Below, piece after piece: positions 21,767 to 32,667 of a stretch of DNA of 64,000 nucleotides. Location: contig BCHH01000004.1 in the NCBI GenBank assembly GCA_001599595.1, positions 3,095,198-3,159,197 of the forward strand, given 5' to 3'. Position numbers and translations under genes: made by a program. The stretch comes from Beverwykella pulmonaria. Its lineage: Eukaryota > Ascomycota > Dothideomycetes > Pleosporales > Melanommataceae. Numbering within the stretch: position 1 is the first letter of the stretch; the number at the start of each line of letters is the position of its first letter. Under the pieces are notes generated by a model. The model saw only the letters and a program-made list of their open reading frames with translations. It was not told the DNA's origin and did not search any database.

Positions 21767-24700
21767 GATGATGTTGGTTCTCGAGGTATGTACTAGGCAA
21801 TAATGATCTTTGCATGCAAGTCAGTAACATTCACCCAAACAACTGAATTGAAAAGATGGCAGCTCGTTGCAGAGGTTGCCATGGTATGGCCATTGAGATG
21901 ATATTGAAAGGCCGCGGCTTGCGCGCATTGCTCTCACGCACCTTGTTTTTGCTAGAATCACGAAGCGCAAAGCTATGCAGTCCTCGTTCAATTGTCGGCA
22001 GCGTTCATGGCAGCATTCGCCGCCAGCACTGTCTCCAGATGAATTCAATGTTTGAAAGAGTCAGTTTTCACGGTTCCGGACAGGGGAATCGCTGCCGTGC
22101 TCCGTGTCGTCGCGGTCGCGATGCTACTTGAGGTAGAGTCGTGAATCACAAACACAGATGGCAGGAACGAGGCGACGGTGCAGCAGACTGTGCAGCAAAT
22201 TCAAACGACGTCTGATTTTGCGTCGACGACGGTGGTGGGCGCGATGCGACGGGCGAGGGAAGCGTGCAGGTCGAGTGTGTGGTGGTGCGACTCTGCTACC
22301 TTGCGCCTCAGCGGTCAAAGACAGTGAGGCTGTGAGCTGAAGCGACGATTAGTCGGCTGGTCGGTGCAGATCAAGCAGCAAACGCGGAAAGGCGCGGGCG
22401 CACGACCGAGGACACACAGGCGGACCTGATTGAGGGGGGGTGCAGACGGGAGGTAGCGATATGAAGGGCTGCTCGATGTCGGTGTTGTGATGTGAGGCGT
22501 AGTGGTGAAGCTGGAGGTGTGGTCGAAAGGCTGGTGAGGTGCGCCGATGACGAAGAAGTGGCTGGATGCCGCGGGCTAGCAACGACGACCTGGAACGGAA
22601 CGGCGCGCAGAACAAGTCAGAAGCACTCCCAGGTCCGGCGGGTGCTCTTGCAGCAGCGCAGATGCAGACCTTGAACGAGCAGCCACGGGCGAGAATGGAA
22701 GAATCACGCTGGAGCAGTGATGCAGTTTGCACGCTGGGGAGGGGAGTGGCAGTGGCAGGAGCACTTGGGCCGGCGGGATGGGGCAGCCTCACGCCGATGC
22801 TGGCGGCGGGCGAATAACCGTAGGCCCAGCGCTGCAGGCCTGCACGGCAGAGGCAAGTGTGGAAGCTCAGACGCTCAAGACGCTCAGCAGCGCCTGTTGG
22901 GCTGTGCAAAAGAGGCGGCGGCGCTGCTGCACGAGCGTCGACCGAGGGCGGGGACGCGGCCCTCGACCACTCACACGCTGCCGTGGCTTTGGAGAGCGCG
23001 AAGTCGCACTGCAAAACAATACGAACGCCACAGTAGCCGCGACGCCTGTGGGATCCCGCGCCTGACTAAGAGCGGTCGCACCGGGTGCGTGCGGGTGCGT
23101 GCAGGTGTGAGTGTGCTGGCCTGGACATGCTGAGATGGACCATGGATGATGGGTAGACGATGGACAAGAGGCAGCCAGCTGGGCGATAGGTTCAGCAGCA
23201 GCAGCAAATCCACACCAACGGCAGAAACCAGCCGCTCCAGCTGCACGCGTTCCATCCGAGGGGGGAGGAATTATGGATCCAGTGGTGGCGCAGCGCCATG
23301 CTTCCCCGGCCAACCTCTCCCTCGCCCAAAAGAAGCAGAGCAGCGTGGCCCAAAGCAGCCCATTGTCCAGTCCTACCTACCTTTAAGAGGGCAGCGTCCG
23401 CTGCGAGCGCCGCTGAGCGCCGTCCAAACAGCCTGATGTTGTTGCGAATCCCGCTGCAATCGAGGGCGCTCGCTGCCGTATCGTACATGTGGCTAATATC
23501 AGGTTTTATTTTCACGCTGCCACGCCACAGCGACTCCCACCATTTGCATCGAGATGCTCACCACCACTCACCGGAGCGGCGGCAGAGCCAGATTGCCTTC
23601 TTGGACCTGTCCCCAGCTCGGCCAGCGCGAGACGGCATCAGTCATCCGGATGGACATGCTACCGTACCATGTCCTCTCCCATTCCGCGCACCACAGGCCA
23701 GCCACCATCTCCTCAGCGCCTCACCCTCACACAAACTAGCTCCCTGTCTCACCCACCTTTCCATCAGCCACCCCAGCTTTTATCCAGGGTCAGTGACTGG
23801 ATACTTCGGCACCACTTTCCACAAATGCTCCACCCCAACTCATCCTCGCTGCAGCACTCGGATTGCAGCGCGATCGACAGGCACCCTTACGGCACTCGTC
23901 TGCAGAGACGACATTCTTCACAAACGCCTCTCGTTCCATTTCTCTCCGCAAACACCCAGCCGAACTCCTAGCACTCCTTGTTCCTACGCTTTTGTTCAAT
24001 TTATCGTCTAGAGCTGCTAATTATAGACCATCGAGACGAAAAGTGCAAGGGCGCAAAGGCCTCCCTTCTGCTATTACCAGAGTCTCGGATCAAACCCCCG
24101 CAAAGCGACATCTCAAGCCACACGCGTGATGATGCCTCATTTGACTATTGCAGCAGCTGCAGCAGTCTGGGCTCTGCAACGAACATTTTCCGCCTGCTGC
24201 CGGTTATACGTCACACACTGTCTCGTGCGCAGGGCCCTCCATGCTAGAATTTCGAAACTCTTTCTCTCTGTTTGTCTGTTTCGAGATGAAGGTACAGTAA
24301 GACATCCATGATGAAGCCGAAACTGTTCCTGAATATCACCGCCATGTGTCCTCCCAAAATAGGACCTCCTGTCTGGATAGTCGGCCCCAAACCACTGTAG
24401 AACATATTGCAAACGCTCCAGATTCTGGGATGTTGCCTTTTGATTTTGATGGGTCCACGTGTCGATGGGCCCAGCGTGGCACTGTGACGCCTCAGGGAAA
24501 CGGATGCTTGCAGGGAACCCGGGACAATAGTGTTACTTCGACGATGCCCGTACGGAGAATCTATCAAGCCATTTAAGACGTTCGGCGTTGCCCGCTCGAA
24601 GCGGCCCACACACCGAACTGCAAATTCTGACGCTAGTGCAGCCCTTCGATTGGTGTGGCTCGTACTATCTGGGCGTACTATCTGGGTATGTGGCGCTTCA

Positions 24701-26590
24701 TATCAGACCACATCACCAGGAAATCTCCAAGACTTTGAGATTCGGATCAGATTTTACAACCCTCCCAACGCTTCTATCACTTACTTCTGATTCGACCGCT
24801 CGGCCATCTTCTCAAAATTGTCTATACTGTACACTCCGCCCCGGATCTACGTTGCGTGACACAAGCTGCGCCTCCCGCCCTTGCTTCCTGCCGTCCAGCC
24901 CTATGAGATGACCAACACATATCGCCCCCGCTTGAGGAGCAAAGCCTCCGGATACTCGCAGCGAATGAGGGATATGCTCATCACTCAAATTTAATGACAA
25001 TCCCTCCGGTCAATTTCCTTCTCTTTTTTTCACGTCTTACAAGCTCCGACCTCTAGATAACACTGATGCTGGTATGGAGCATCGAAAGCCTGGTATCCGC
25101 ACCCGCACATCTCGCATCGGTCCACAGACTTCCTCGTTCCGACGGGTACTATGCGAGGACAAGAACTCTCATGCTTGCTGCCAGACCGACCTAAGACGGT
25201 CTAGATATTGATCCATGTTGCGTGTTGTTAGCCGGAGACATGCTCAATCCAAGTAAACAAAAATCGATTGACACTTTGGTTAATTTTCCGTAAGATTCCT
25301 GTCGTTCCCATGCGCCGTCCTGTCCGCCAATACTACGAGCAAAAAACGTCCCCCCGAATAGCTTCAACACCATTAACCAACGTCCCTACCATGCGGAGCA
25401 TCAAAACCGTCAGACCCCACCGTACGAGCTTGGCGCGATCCTCATTTTCTCTCCATAGATGCTCCCTGTTGTCTACTGTGTCTGCTCTAGTCCCTCTTCT
25501 CATACGTACCTCGACCGTTCCTCACAGGCTACCAATCCTAGCCACTGTACGTGCTACAAACTATCTCTACGCCCGCTCCGCCGTATCTACTCAACGACGG
25601 CATACTCTCAAGAAAACAGGTCTTGGTATGGTACATGTGGTATGCTACGTTGTAGTTAGCAGGCCAATTTTGTCCAACATCTCCGTTTGCATCCCGCTCT
25701 CCTGCTACTAAACTATCAATGAGGAAAGCGCCAATCACTTGTGCTCGCCGTTTAGAAGGATCGAGTAATGGAACTAGACATTGTACTACTCTACTCTACT
25801 CTGCCTTCTGTCTACCAGTGGTGAGTATACCTCCCCCGCTGAGCAAATTGCACGCAACCCTGTTATCGTGTAACTCAACCAAAACTGTTCTTCCACGTGG
25901 CGCTCTCTACATTAGCATCCACACGTCTCTCGTCCTTGACTTTTCGCAGTCCAGAGGAGAGAGATAGCAATAGAGAACGTGCGTGAGGTCGGGGAGGATT
26001 GCCAAGTTAGAAGGATCGAGCGATTTGAGCGTATAAATACACACAGCATAGACAAGAGAAACGAGTGACACAAGCTTGAGAACATTGCAGTGAAGCTAAA
26101 ATTCATACACCTACCGACCATTAACTACCAGCTAGTCTATATCCATTCGATCCAATGCCTGCCTGCTGAATTGCAGTTCCCGTCCCGCAGTCGGTCCACG
26201 CATGCGCTTGCCATCTATCCATGGAAAATGCATTCCTAAACCAGACCAGAAAACAAAGAGTCGACAAAAGGGAAATAAGGGACGACATGCATATGCACGG
26301 GGGGGGAAATGATGAAAAACAAAAACAAGGGGAAATTTGGCTATGAATGACCTAAACTGCTATGAAAGGAAAGAATCCGGACGCCGGCGGAACAAAATGA
26401 AAACAAGCATTCAGACACCCAGGTAGATCCAGCAGAGAAATAAACATGGTACAGCTATCAACGTACATCGCCACGGGAAGCAAAAGGGCGGCGCGGCGTA
26501 ATAGTGGACGTCAGCCGGTCACGGAGGGAAGGAGAGCCAAGGTCGCAGCGCGCAGGCCTGGGGCTATGTTGGGGTATCGCGTTGGTCGTC
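21767..26590. other. Long gene-free upstream region of the zinc-finger gene
   Basis: 4.8 kb without a supported gene. The left half (about 22.1-23.6 kb) is GC-rich and filled with overlapping open frames on all strands (for example 22349-23014 on - and 23298-24011 on +). Their Arg/Pro/Ser/His-rich translations and lack of splice logic mark them as spurious. The right part (25.2-26.59 kb) is the 3' flank of eIF3j. Such long leaders or promoters are common for fungal transcription-factor genes; an unannotated non-coding RNA is possible but cannot be shown here. Confidence 0.55.
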
Positions 26591-27672
26591 TCACATGAAG
26601 TCGTCACTGGATAGAGCATTAGCAAGCCAAGTCCGCCGTCGTACTCGGTTGAGGACACTCACTCTCCAAAATCATCATCACCATACGTTGACGTGTCCGC
26701 CCTGTAGCTGACATCCCGCGTCGCTACTAGGCTGGCCTTCGTCTTTGCGGCCTTGGACTTCTTTCCGCCCTTCTCGGCCAGCTTCTCCTCCTTCATCTTC
26801 TCGTTGCTGAGCGTTGTCAGGCCGCTCGCAATCTTCTTGATCTGATCACTCGGCAGGTCCCTGGCGATCTGCTTTGTGAACTCCTGCAGAAAGAGCACGT
26901 AATGCGCTTTCTTGGAGTTGTTGGTGAGCAGCGGCACAAGCGCTTCGCGGAGCTTGAGAAAGTCGCCCTTGGTATTCGGGTTGAAGATGCCCAGCGAGGT
27001 GAGGTCCAGGGTCTTGGCCGGGTCGGCTTCGTCGGCAATGGTGACGGGCTTCACGGCGCCGTTGCGCTTGCTGCCGACGCCTCCGCCGCCAAAGAGGTCT
27101 TCGGCGTGGGCAAGGTCGGCATCCTGCTCGGTCTTGCGCAGCCTGGCACGTCGCGCGGACTCGTCTTCCTCCTCGTCCGACGACATCTCGTCCTCCAGCT
27201 GCCGGCGGCGCAGGTTCTCTTGTCGCTTCTCTTCGATGCGCTGGGCCTTGGACTTGTGGTTTGCTTTTGCGAGGGCCTCGGCCTTGGCCTTGGCCTCAGC
27301 GGCCTTCTTTTCCTTCTCGCGCTCGACTTCGGAGTCCTCGGCGGCGTCCCATGATTCGAGCACCTGCGAAGCCAGTGTTAGCATCGCCGTTCTGTTTTGC
27401 GGGTGGAGGCGGGCGGCGGGAGCGCACGGGGAGCCGTAGGCTGACATACATCGCTGTCCTCTTCCTCGTCGTCGAACTTGCCGCGGCGGGTGATGGCCAC
27501 AGTGGGCGGAGACGACGGGGGCGTGCTCTCCTGCTCCTCGTCATCTGCGGGACCTTGTTGTTAGCAGCGGCGCGCGAAAGAAGGGTGTGTGATGGTGGCC
27601 GTCTGTCGCAGTGCAGCGAGCGCCGGCTGAGCCAGGGGCCAGATATGACGTACCCCATTTGGTAGGAGCCAT
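26591..27672 (-). CDS. hcr1: eIF3 subunit J (Hcr1)
   Basis: Translation initiation factor that binds the 40S subunit with eIF3 and helps start-site selection and 20S pre-rRNA processing. Exons in reading order are 27672-27654 (19 nt), 27544-27450, 27363-26663 and 26606-26591 (16 nt), giving 276 residues. The N-terminus MAPTKWDDEEQ and acidic segment are typical; a Lys/Glu-rich coiled coil (AEAKAKAEALAKANHKSKAQ) follows, then the globular part (LGIFNPNTKGDFLKLREALV). Without the last intron the protein would stop at DDDFGE. Splicing GA|T instead gives the conserved DDFM end found in eIF3j of yeast and animals, so I accept the 16-nt final coding exon. Confidence 0.92.
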
Positions 27673-28805
27673 GATTGCGGTGGTGGTGGTGGTGGACGCG
27701 CGCGAGAATGCTGGCTGCTTGCAGTGTGTATGCGTGAGGGCAGTCGTGTGTGCGGGCGTGTAGAATTTTGGAAGAGTTGGCGTTGTGTGTGGGTGAAGGG
27801 AAGTGGCAGCGATCAAATTGACGGAACGGAGAGACCGCGTCGCAGGACAAAGGTTGGGCTCGGCGTGATTGCCCTCTCGCTTGCAGTCTAGCGCCAAAAC
27901 GCAGTGCCTGCCGCCTGGTTGCTGCCCAATCACGGCGATTGGCTGCTGTTCTAGAAGATGCCCGCTTTGAGGCCATGATATGCACAGTTCGCAGACACGC
28001 ACACGCACACGCACACATGTGAATACGGATGGCCATGACGACGGTGGTGTTCCCTCTGCGAAGTATTGCCCACTGCCGGGTGGTGACGGCTCTCGGGGCC
28101 CACCGCTCGGGACCCGGGATTGTACACAGTAGCCCGCGCCATGACGGTTTCAAGGGCGAAGGAGCGCGCGACTTCGAGGCACGCCGCACACATAAGCTGG
28201 CAAAATATTCACACTTAGCGCTTGTATTTGGGCCGCTACAAGTATGATGTGAGGAGTCAGAGCCTGGAGTGCTTTTTCTCCCATTATCATGCGACATCGG
28301 AGACGTGGACGCTGAGCACTGGAATATCAGGTCAGACATCCCTTCCTCAGCATGACGTTGCGTGGGATAGCTTGACTGGCCTTGAAATGGCCAGGCCATC
28401 CCCCAGTGTGTGCCGAGCATGTTCATTTTCACTCGGTTGATTCAGGTTGTGGGAAATAGCGCAGATTGTAGACGCACGTCATGTAGCCCGGGAGCAGTTT
28501 TACTGCCGTTTTTTTTCCTCCATCTGGCGGGGTAGTGGGTAGCCTGCTTTTCTCGTCAACTGATGAACCAACGGTGCAGATAAGCCGGAAAAACTTGTCC
28601 TGCTCCGTTCTGGCTGGAGGTTAAAGTGTGAAGTTTTTTCTATAGTAACCTATCACGTTGGTCGAAAGACAAAGGCTGTATTCGCTGTCCTCATCTCGAG
28701 ACTATTCTAGCAATGCCACGGCTGAAGTTGACTTTGACTCCAATATCTATTCTTGGAGTTTCCCGCATATTACCCTTCTTCCGTGCTCACCGGCCGGTTA
28801 ACGAT
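27673..28805. other. Upstream region of eIF3j
   Basis: Promoter side of eIF3j. It has a short CACACG-type hexamer run at about 27994-28016. A 378-codon open frame on the - strand (27296-28432) crosses the eIF3j exons in another frame and is rejected. Confidence 0.55.
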
Positions 28806-29150
28806 CTAGATCTCTGGTGTCCGAGGGAGGATGTTGCTATTATCGTGACCAGTTCCGACCTCAACCTTGTTTGCGCCAGACATATCACGAAGCATCTCGC
28901 TGAGGCCGTATACCTCTCCAAAATGCATATTACCAGAACCGCTAACATCGTCAAACCTCTCATCTATGACCTTATAGGCGAACCGCGCAATATCTGGGAA
29001 GACACGAATAACATCAAGGAATCGATATGGAATGACAAACGTTGCAGAACGGTAACTGATATTCTTCTCCTTAAAGGTGACAGAGGTAAGGCTGTCGTTT
29101 TGCGTGGAATATATTGTGATTGGCAGGGTGAGAGGGTCGGAATGTTGCAG
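28806..29150 (-). pseudogene. Possible relic coding segment, unknown family
   Basis: A - strand frame ending at TAG 28806 encodes peptide such as ARFAYKVIDERFDDVSGSGN and GLSEMLRDMSGANKVEVGTG. Many of its codons begin with G and it looks more protein-like than the other frames here. It has no convincing start and I recognise no family. The + strand is also open across this stretch, in frame with the gene starting at 29334, so the open frame alone is weak evidence. Best read as a gene fragment, or as chance. Confidence 0.3.
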
Positions 29151-29333
29151 AACAGTTGGATTAAAATTGAGCAAAGAGATGTGGCTAGATCAAGTTATCG
29201 ACTAGCGCCAAGGGTGAATGATAAACCTCCGTGTCTCTACGCGACTATAATTTACTCCTCTTCGTTAACGGTTGTGCATTGCGTACACCATCCACCCCAG
29301 TTATTGATTGGAATAGCTCGTTCTCTCATCCTG

Positions 29334-30456
29334 ATGGAGGACTTGCAAAGCCCACCACCCGCAACTGACGAGAACTTCCCACAGGCCAAACGCGTCCTCG
29401 AATACTTTCGCGACATATATACGGGCGGCGGAAAGCTTGTCAGAGAGCAGACTTGGATAACCTTCGCTCTTGGCGAGGGCGAGTACGATGAGGTCGTTCA
29501 ACAACTTGAGCGCGACGCGGATCTTAACGGCTTTGTACAAGACAAAGTGCGATATGACTACAGCGAGAGCACGCGGGAGCTGGTGATACGGATGCCTAGT
29601 TTTGCGCGTGAGATGTTTCGTGCAAACGTGAAGAAAAAGATAGAGGAGTGGATTAATAACATTGCCACAAACGGAAAGAACGAGGCAGTAAAGACGTTTG
29701 CAAAGACGATATGAAGAGCAACCGGCGAGCCCACATACTGCTTTCCACCAGACAGCAAACATTGCATGCATACGCCTGACATCACGTTCCGCAACAAGCA
29801 CGATATCATGCCTAGCGTTATCATCGAAATTGCATACTCCCAGCCAAACAAGGAATTGCGCAAGCTCGCCTGGTCTTATCTTATGAACTCAGAGGGAAAC
29901 GTGCGGGCAGTAGTCGGCATTGACATCAAAGATGCGAAGTCCTACAGGGCGGTCTTTTCAGTTTGGCGGACGAGGATCGAGAATAATACAGAGTTGGTCA
30001 TGTATGCCGTAACCAAGGATCAGGTACGGCAAGAAGTGGAGCTACTCTACCACAGGATAACTGATAACCTCACAGGAATTCCGCGACGCCGACGGGCATC
30101 CGACCAAGCTCCCACCCCTACATCTCTCACTTCGGGACTTTGCCAGCGTACTAACGGCAAATGATATACTGGGGACGGATGGTTATGAGGATGTCGAACT
30201 CTCGATTTCAATGGAGCAGCTCTGCGAGATGGTTACCACGGCGGAGCAAGACAAGCAGGATATGGATGACGCCAGGGCCGGGAGGGCACGGCTTAGCTTT
30301 GATACCACATTAAGAAGGTTGGCGAAGCGGAAGTTGATAGAATCGCCTCCTCCAGAGATATCTGAGGCCGACGAGAAGGCGTGGCAGAAGCAGGAGGAGC
30401 GGGCAAGCAAGCGGCAGGATCGTGGTGATCCATCATATTCGGGTTTGAATGCCTAA
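29334..30456 (+). CDS. Conserved fungal protein of unknown function, three exons
   Basis: Proposed exons 29334-29695, 29756-30023 and 30076-30456 give 336 residues. Unspliced, the frame carries one stop (TGA 29712-29714); a 60-nt intron 29696-29755 (GTTTGC..ACAG) removes it in phase. The N-terminal part (FPQAKRVLEYFRDIYTGGGK, VRYDYSESTRELVIRMP) and the central part (MPSVIIEIAYSQPNKELRKL, GNVRAVVGIDIKD, then EFRDADGHPTKLPPL after a clear 52-nt intron) recall a family common in ascomycetes that has no assigned function. A Glu/Lys/Arg-rich tail closes it. If the first intron is not used, the gene is broken by a nonsense codon. The frame is open a further 207 codons upstream, but that part is not protein-like. 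Confidence 0.6.
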
Positions 30457-30584
30457 ACCCGGAGCAACACTACTCGTCGAACATCGAGCCGCCTATCCCA
30501 AGCTTCACTATCGGGTGCCCAAACCCGGAGCAACACTATTGTTTGTCGAAGATCGAGCTGTCTAGCTCAGGCTTTGCCATCGTC
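30450..30584 (+). repeat. Two-copy tandem duplication overlapping a stop codon
   Basis: Two copies of about 66-69 bases begin at 30450 and 30516 (TGCCYAAACCCGGAGCAACA in each). After one short indel they differ mainly by C/T and A/G changes. The stop codon of the preceding gene (30454-30456) lies in the first copy. Confidence 0.75.
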
Positions 30585-31812
30585 GGAGTCGTGAGTTTGC
30601 AGGTCGACGACCGCTGATTGCACCTTGTTGGGACGGCAGGAATTATGGGGTTTCTTCGGAGCCCTTAACAAGAATAAGAAAACCAGATTGCCTTAGTCTG
30701 AATTTTAAGGTTATAGCTCAAACCTGACATGTTACAATACCCCTTTGGGAGCAAGGAGGCGTTGACGAAGGATTTAAAAGCTAGACTGAATATTAATAGC
30801 GGCTCCAACGCTGAGAGCAGGACTGAAAAAACTGACCCAAGTGGCCGGTAGGTATGACATGTTGAGAATAGTATATACTCCACCAACAGAATTCCATTTG
30901 TGCCCTTCCTCAAAAGCTCACCACGCGCCGAGGCCGACCAACACAATAGTGGGTCTATACGTCCTATGAGTGCCCTAGAAACGCGGTGTCTGTGCCAGTG
31001 GCAGTTGTATTAGAGAGGAGAAGAACCTTCCAGAGGCCTAAACTTCCTTACACCTCGACATCTGAGAGGGGCGGAAAGATGCACTGGCGGGGAGAGCATG
31101 TAGTAAGAAGCCAGAACCTTAAACAAGCAGCTGAAACGTCTTCGTCGACGAGAGACGCCAGTGAAAAACTACAGGAGGTTTGCGTCGCCAAGCAGTGAAA
31201 TTGGTACGTCAGTGGTTGAATAACGTGAACGGTTTCCTCGAGCAAGAGCAGTTGTACCCACGCTATTAGAGTTACGTCGAGTGCGTTGGACGAGGATATA
31301 GTGTTTAATAGCTATCTACATGTGTTTTCAGGAAGCCTGTAGTTAGCAGTTAGTAGGGTAAGGTAGGTGGACAAGTGAAAACTCGCCTTGACGAGTCAGA
31401 TGCATCCTCAGACATATGATTACAGTCACTAATTATGGAGTGTTGGGGGAGAACGTGCAGACAGAACTAGATTCATGTTCTATAGTCTAAGGGTATATGG
31501 ATGTAAGAAATAATACATGGTGATGCAAACATGATACAAATGATGAAACAGATAGCCACACCACTGTGAACCCGCTGGCACAAGGTCTCCCCTCTGTGCT
31601 CAGCGTTGGACATACAATCCTGACGCCTACGTTCATGCATCATGAAAGTCGTGAAAATGTTGTACAGTCGACAGACAAACAAACAGATGGAACATAAAGA
31701 AACAGAGGAAAGAGGAAAGCTGTTGCCGCCCATAACTCCGAAAGGAAATTCAATGAAAAGGACATAATCCAACCGCCCATCTAAGGCCCGAATAAAGTCC
31801 ATCATCGATCCA
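30457..31812. other. Intergenic region, no supported gene
   Basis: Apart from the tandem duplication at its left end, I see no supported gene. Short frames at 30665-30946 (-) and 30986-31198 (+) have no family features. It also contains the 3' flank of the deoxyribosyltransferase-like gene. Confidence 0.55.
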
Positions 31813-32667
31813 CTACACGGAGTCGCAAAGGTCGTTCCAGAGCTTCCTCTTCAGCACCGGATCCTTGAGACTTTTCGTGCTGGCGTTGAAGGCCGTCCGA
31901 GCTGGTCGTATGTATTTCTGATATTGGTGGATCGTCGTCACGTCGGTTCTGGGGATGTCTGGATGTTTCGCCTCCCTATCCTTCTTCAGCCGATCCGCTA
32001 GGACGATGTTCTCCGCCGCTAGCTTGGCCTTCACCTCATTGACAACCTCGGCGTCCTGTCCCTCAACATCTTTCAGCTTGCGCTCATCGTCCAATCTCTT
32101 CTCGATCAGCGGGACCAGATCCGCATAATCTTTGACTAACGGAATCTTGTACTTGTTGCAGACGTGATGGATGTTGCCAGATTTCCAAAAGTCCTTGTGG
32201 CAGCACACGACCACCTTGCCGCTTTCTGCCCATAGACCCAACTCCAGCATCGTGACGGGGCTGAGGGTATTCTTGTCAAAGAAGAAACATATGACCGAGA
32301 CCCTCTCCAGAGCCGCCAGCTCCCATGCCACCTGCTGATTGAACATCCTGTCCCCCTCGCCTGGGATCAGGCTAGGGCTCCAGTTCCCACGCCGTGGATT
32401 GCAGACAGTGATATCCAAATGCTGGAGGTGCTTGGTCAGGCGCACCTGCCACTGGATTGCTTTGCCCATTTCGATGCTGCCAGCGAAAAAGATGGATGGG
32501 TTCCATGGGTTGTCGAGGATGGGCTCTTCTGGTGGCATAAAGACTCTGAAGCCCTTGTGTGGCTCGCCAAGGGGTTCGGGAAGAGGCGTGAGTTGGTTGT
32601 CGATATCATCAATCACTCCATCGAGAACTACCGTCGGTCCTTCTTCCGGGGTGGATTCTGAAGACAT
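31813..32667 (-). CDS. Nucleoside 2-deoxyribosyltransferase-like protein
   Basis: A single-exon, 284-residue protein. Residues about 20-170 match the nucleoside 2-deoxyribosyltransferase-like fold: NPWNPSIFFAGSIEMGKAIQ, TVCNPRRGNWSPS, an asparagine/glutamine-rich loop (MFNQQVAWELAALERVSVI) and FFFDKNTLSPVTMLELGLWA, which carries the Glu expected for catalysis in this superfamily. The C-terminal 100 residues are helical and charged. Family members cleave or exchange the glycosidic bond of deoxynucleosides or process modified nucleotides; the substrate here is unknown. ATG at 32667 is the first in-frame start. Confidence 0.85.
   Translation of the reverse strand: MSSESTPEEGPTVVLDGVIDDIDNQLTPLPEPLGEPHKGFRVFMPPEEPILDNPWNPSIFFAGSIEMGKAIQWQVRLTKHLQHLDITVCNPRRGNWSPSLIPGEGDRMFNQQVAWELAALERVSVICFFFDKNTLSPVTMLELGLWAESGKVVVCCHKDFWKSGNIHHVCNKYKIPLVKDYADLVPLIEKRLDDERKLKDVEGQDAEVVNEVKAKLAAENIVLADRLKKDREAKHPDIPRTDVTTIHQYQKYIRPARTAFNASTKSLKDPVLKRKLWNDLCDSV

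Noticed and set aside
22349..23014. 221-codon open frame on the minus strand
   Set aside because: Same reason; composition follows base content and no start context or homologue is apparent.
23298..24011. 237-codon open frame in the GC-rich region
   Set aside because: Pro/His/Ser/Arg-rich text without domain pattern, overlapping open frames in other phases; chance in GC-rich DNA.
27296..28432. 378-codon open frame on the minus strand
   Set aside because: It reads through eIF3j exons and introns in a different frame; eIF3j is clearly the real gene.
28713..29333. N-terminal extension of the unknown gene by 207 codons
   Set aside because: In frame, but the translation does not look like protein and homologous similarity seems to begin near 29334.
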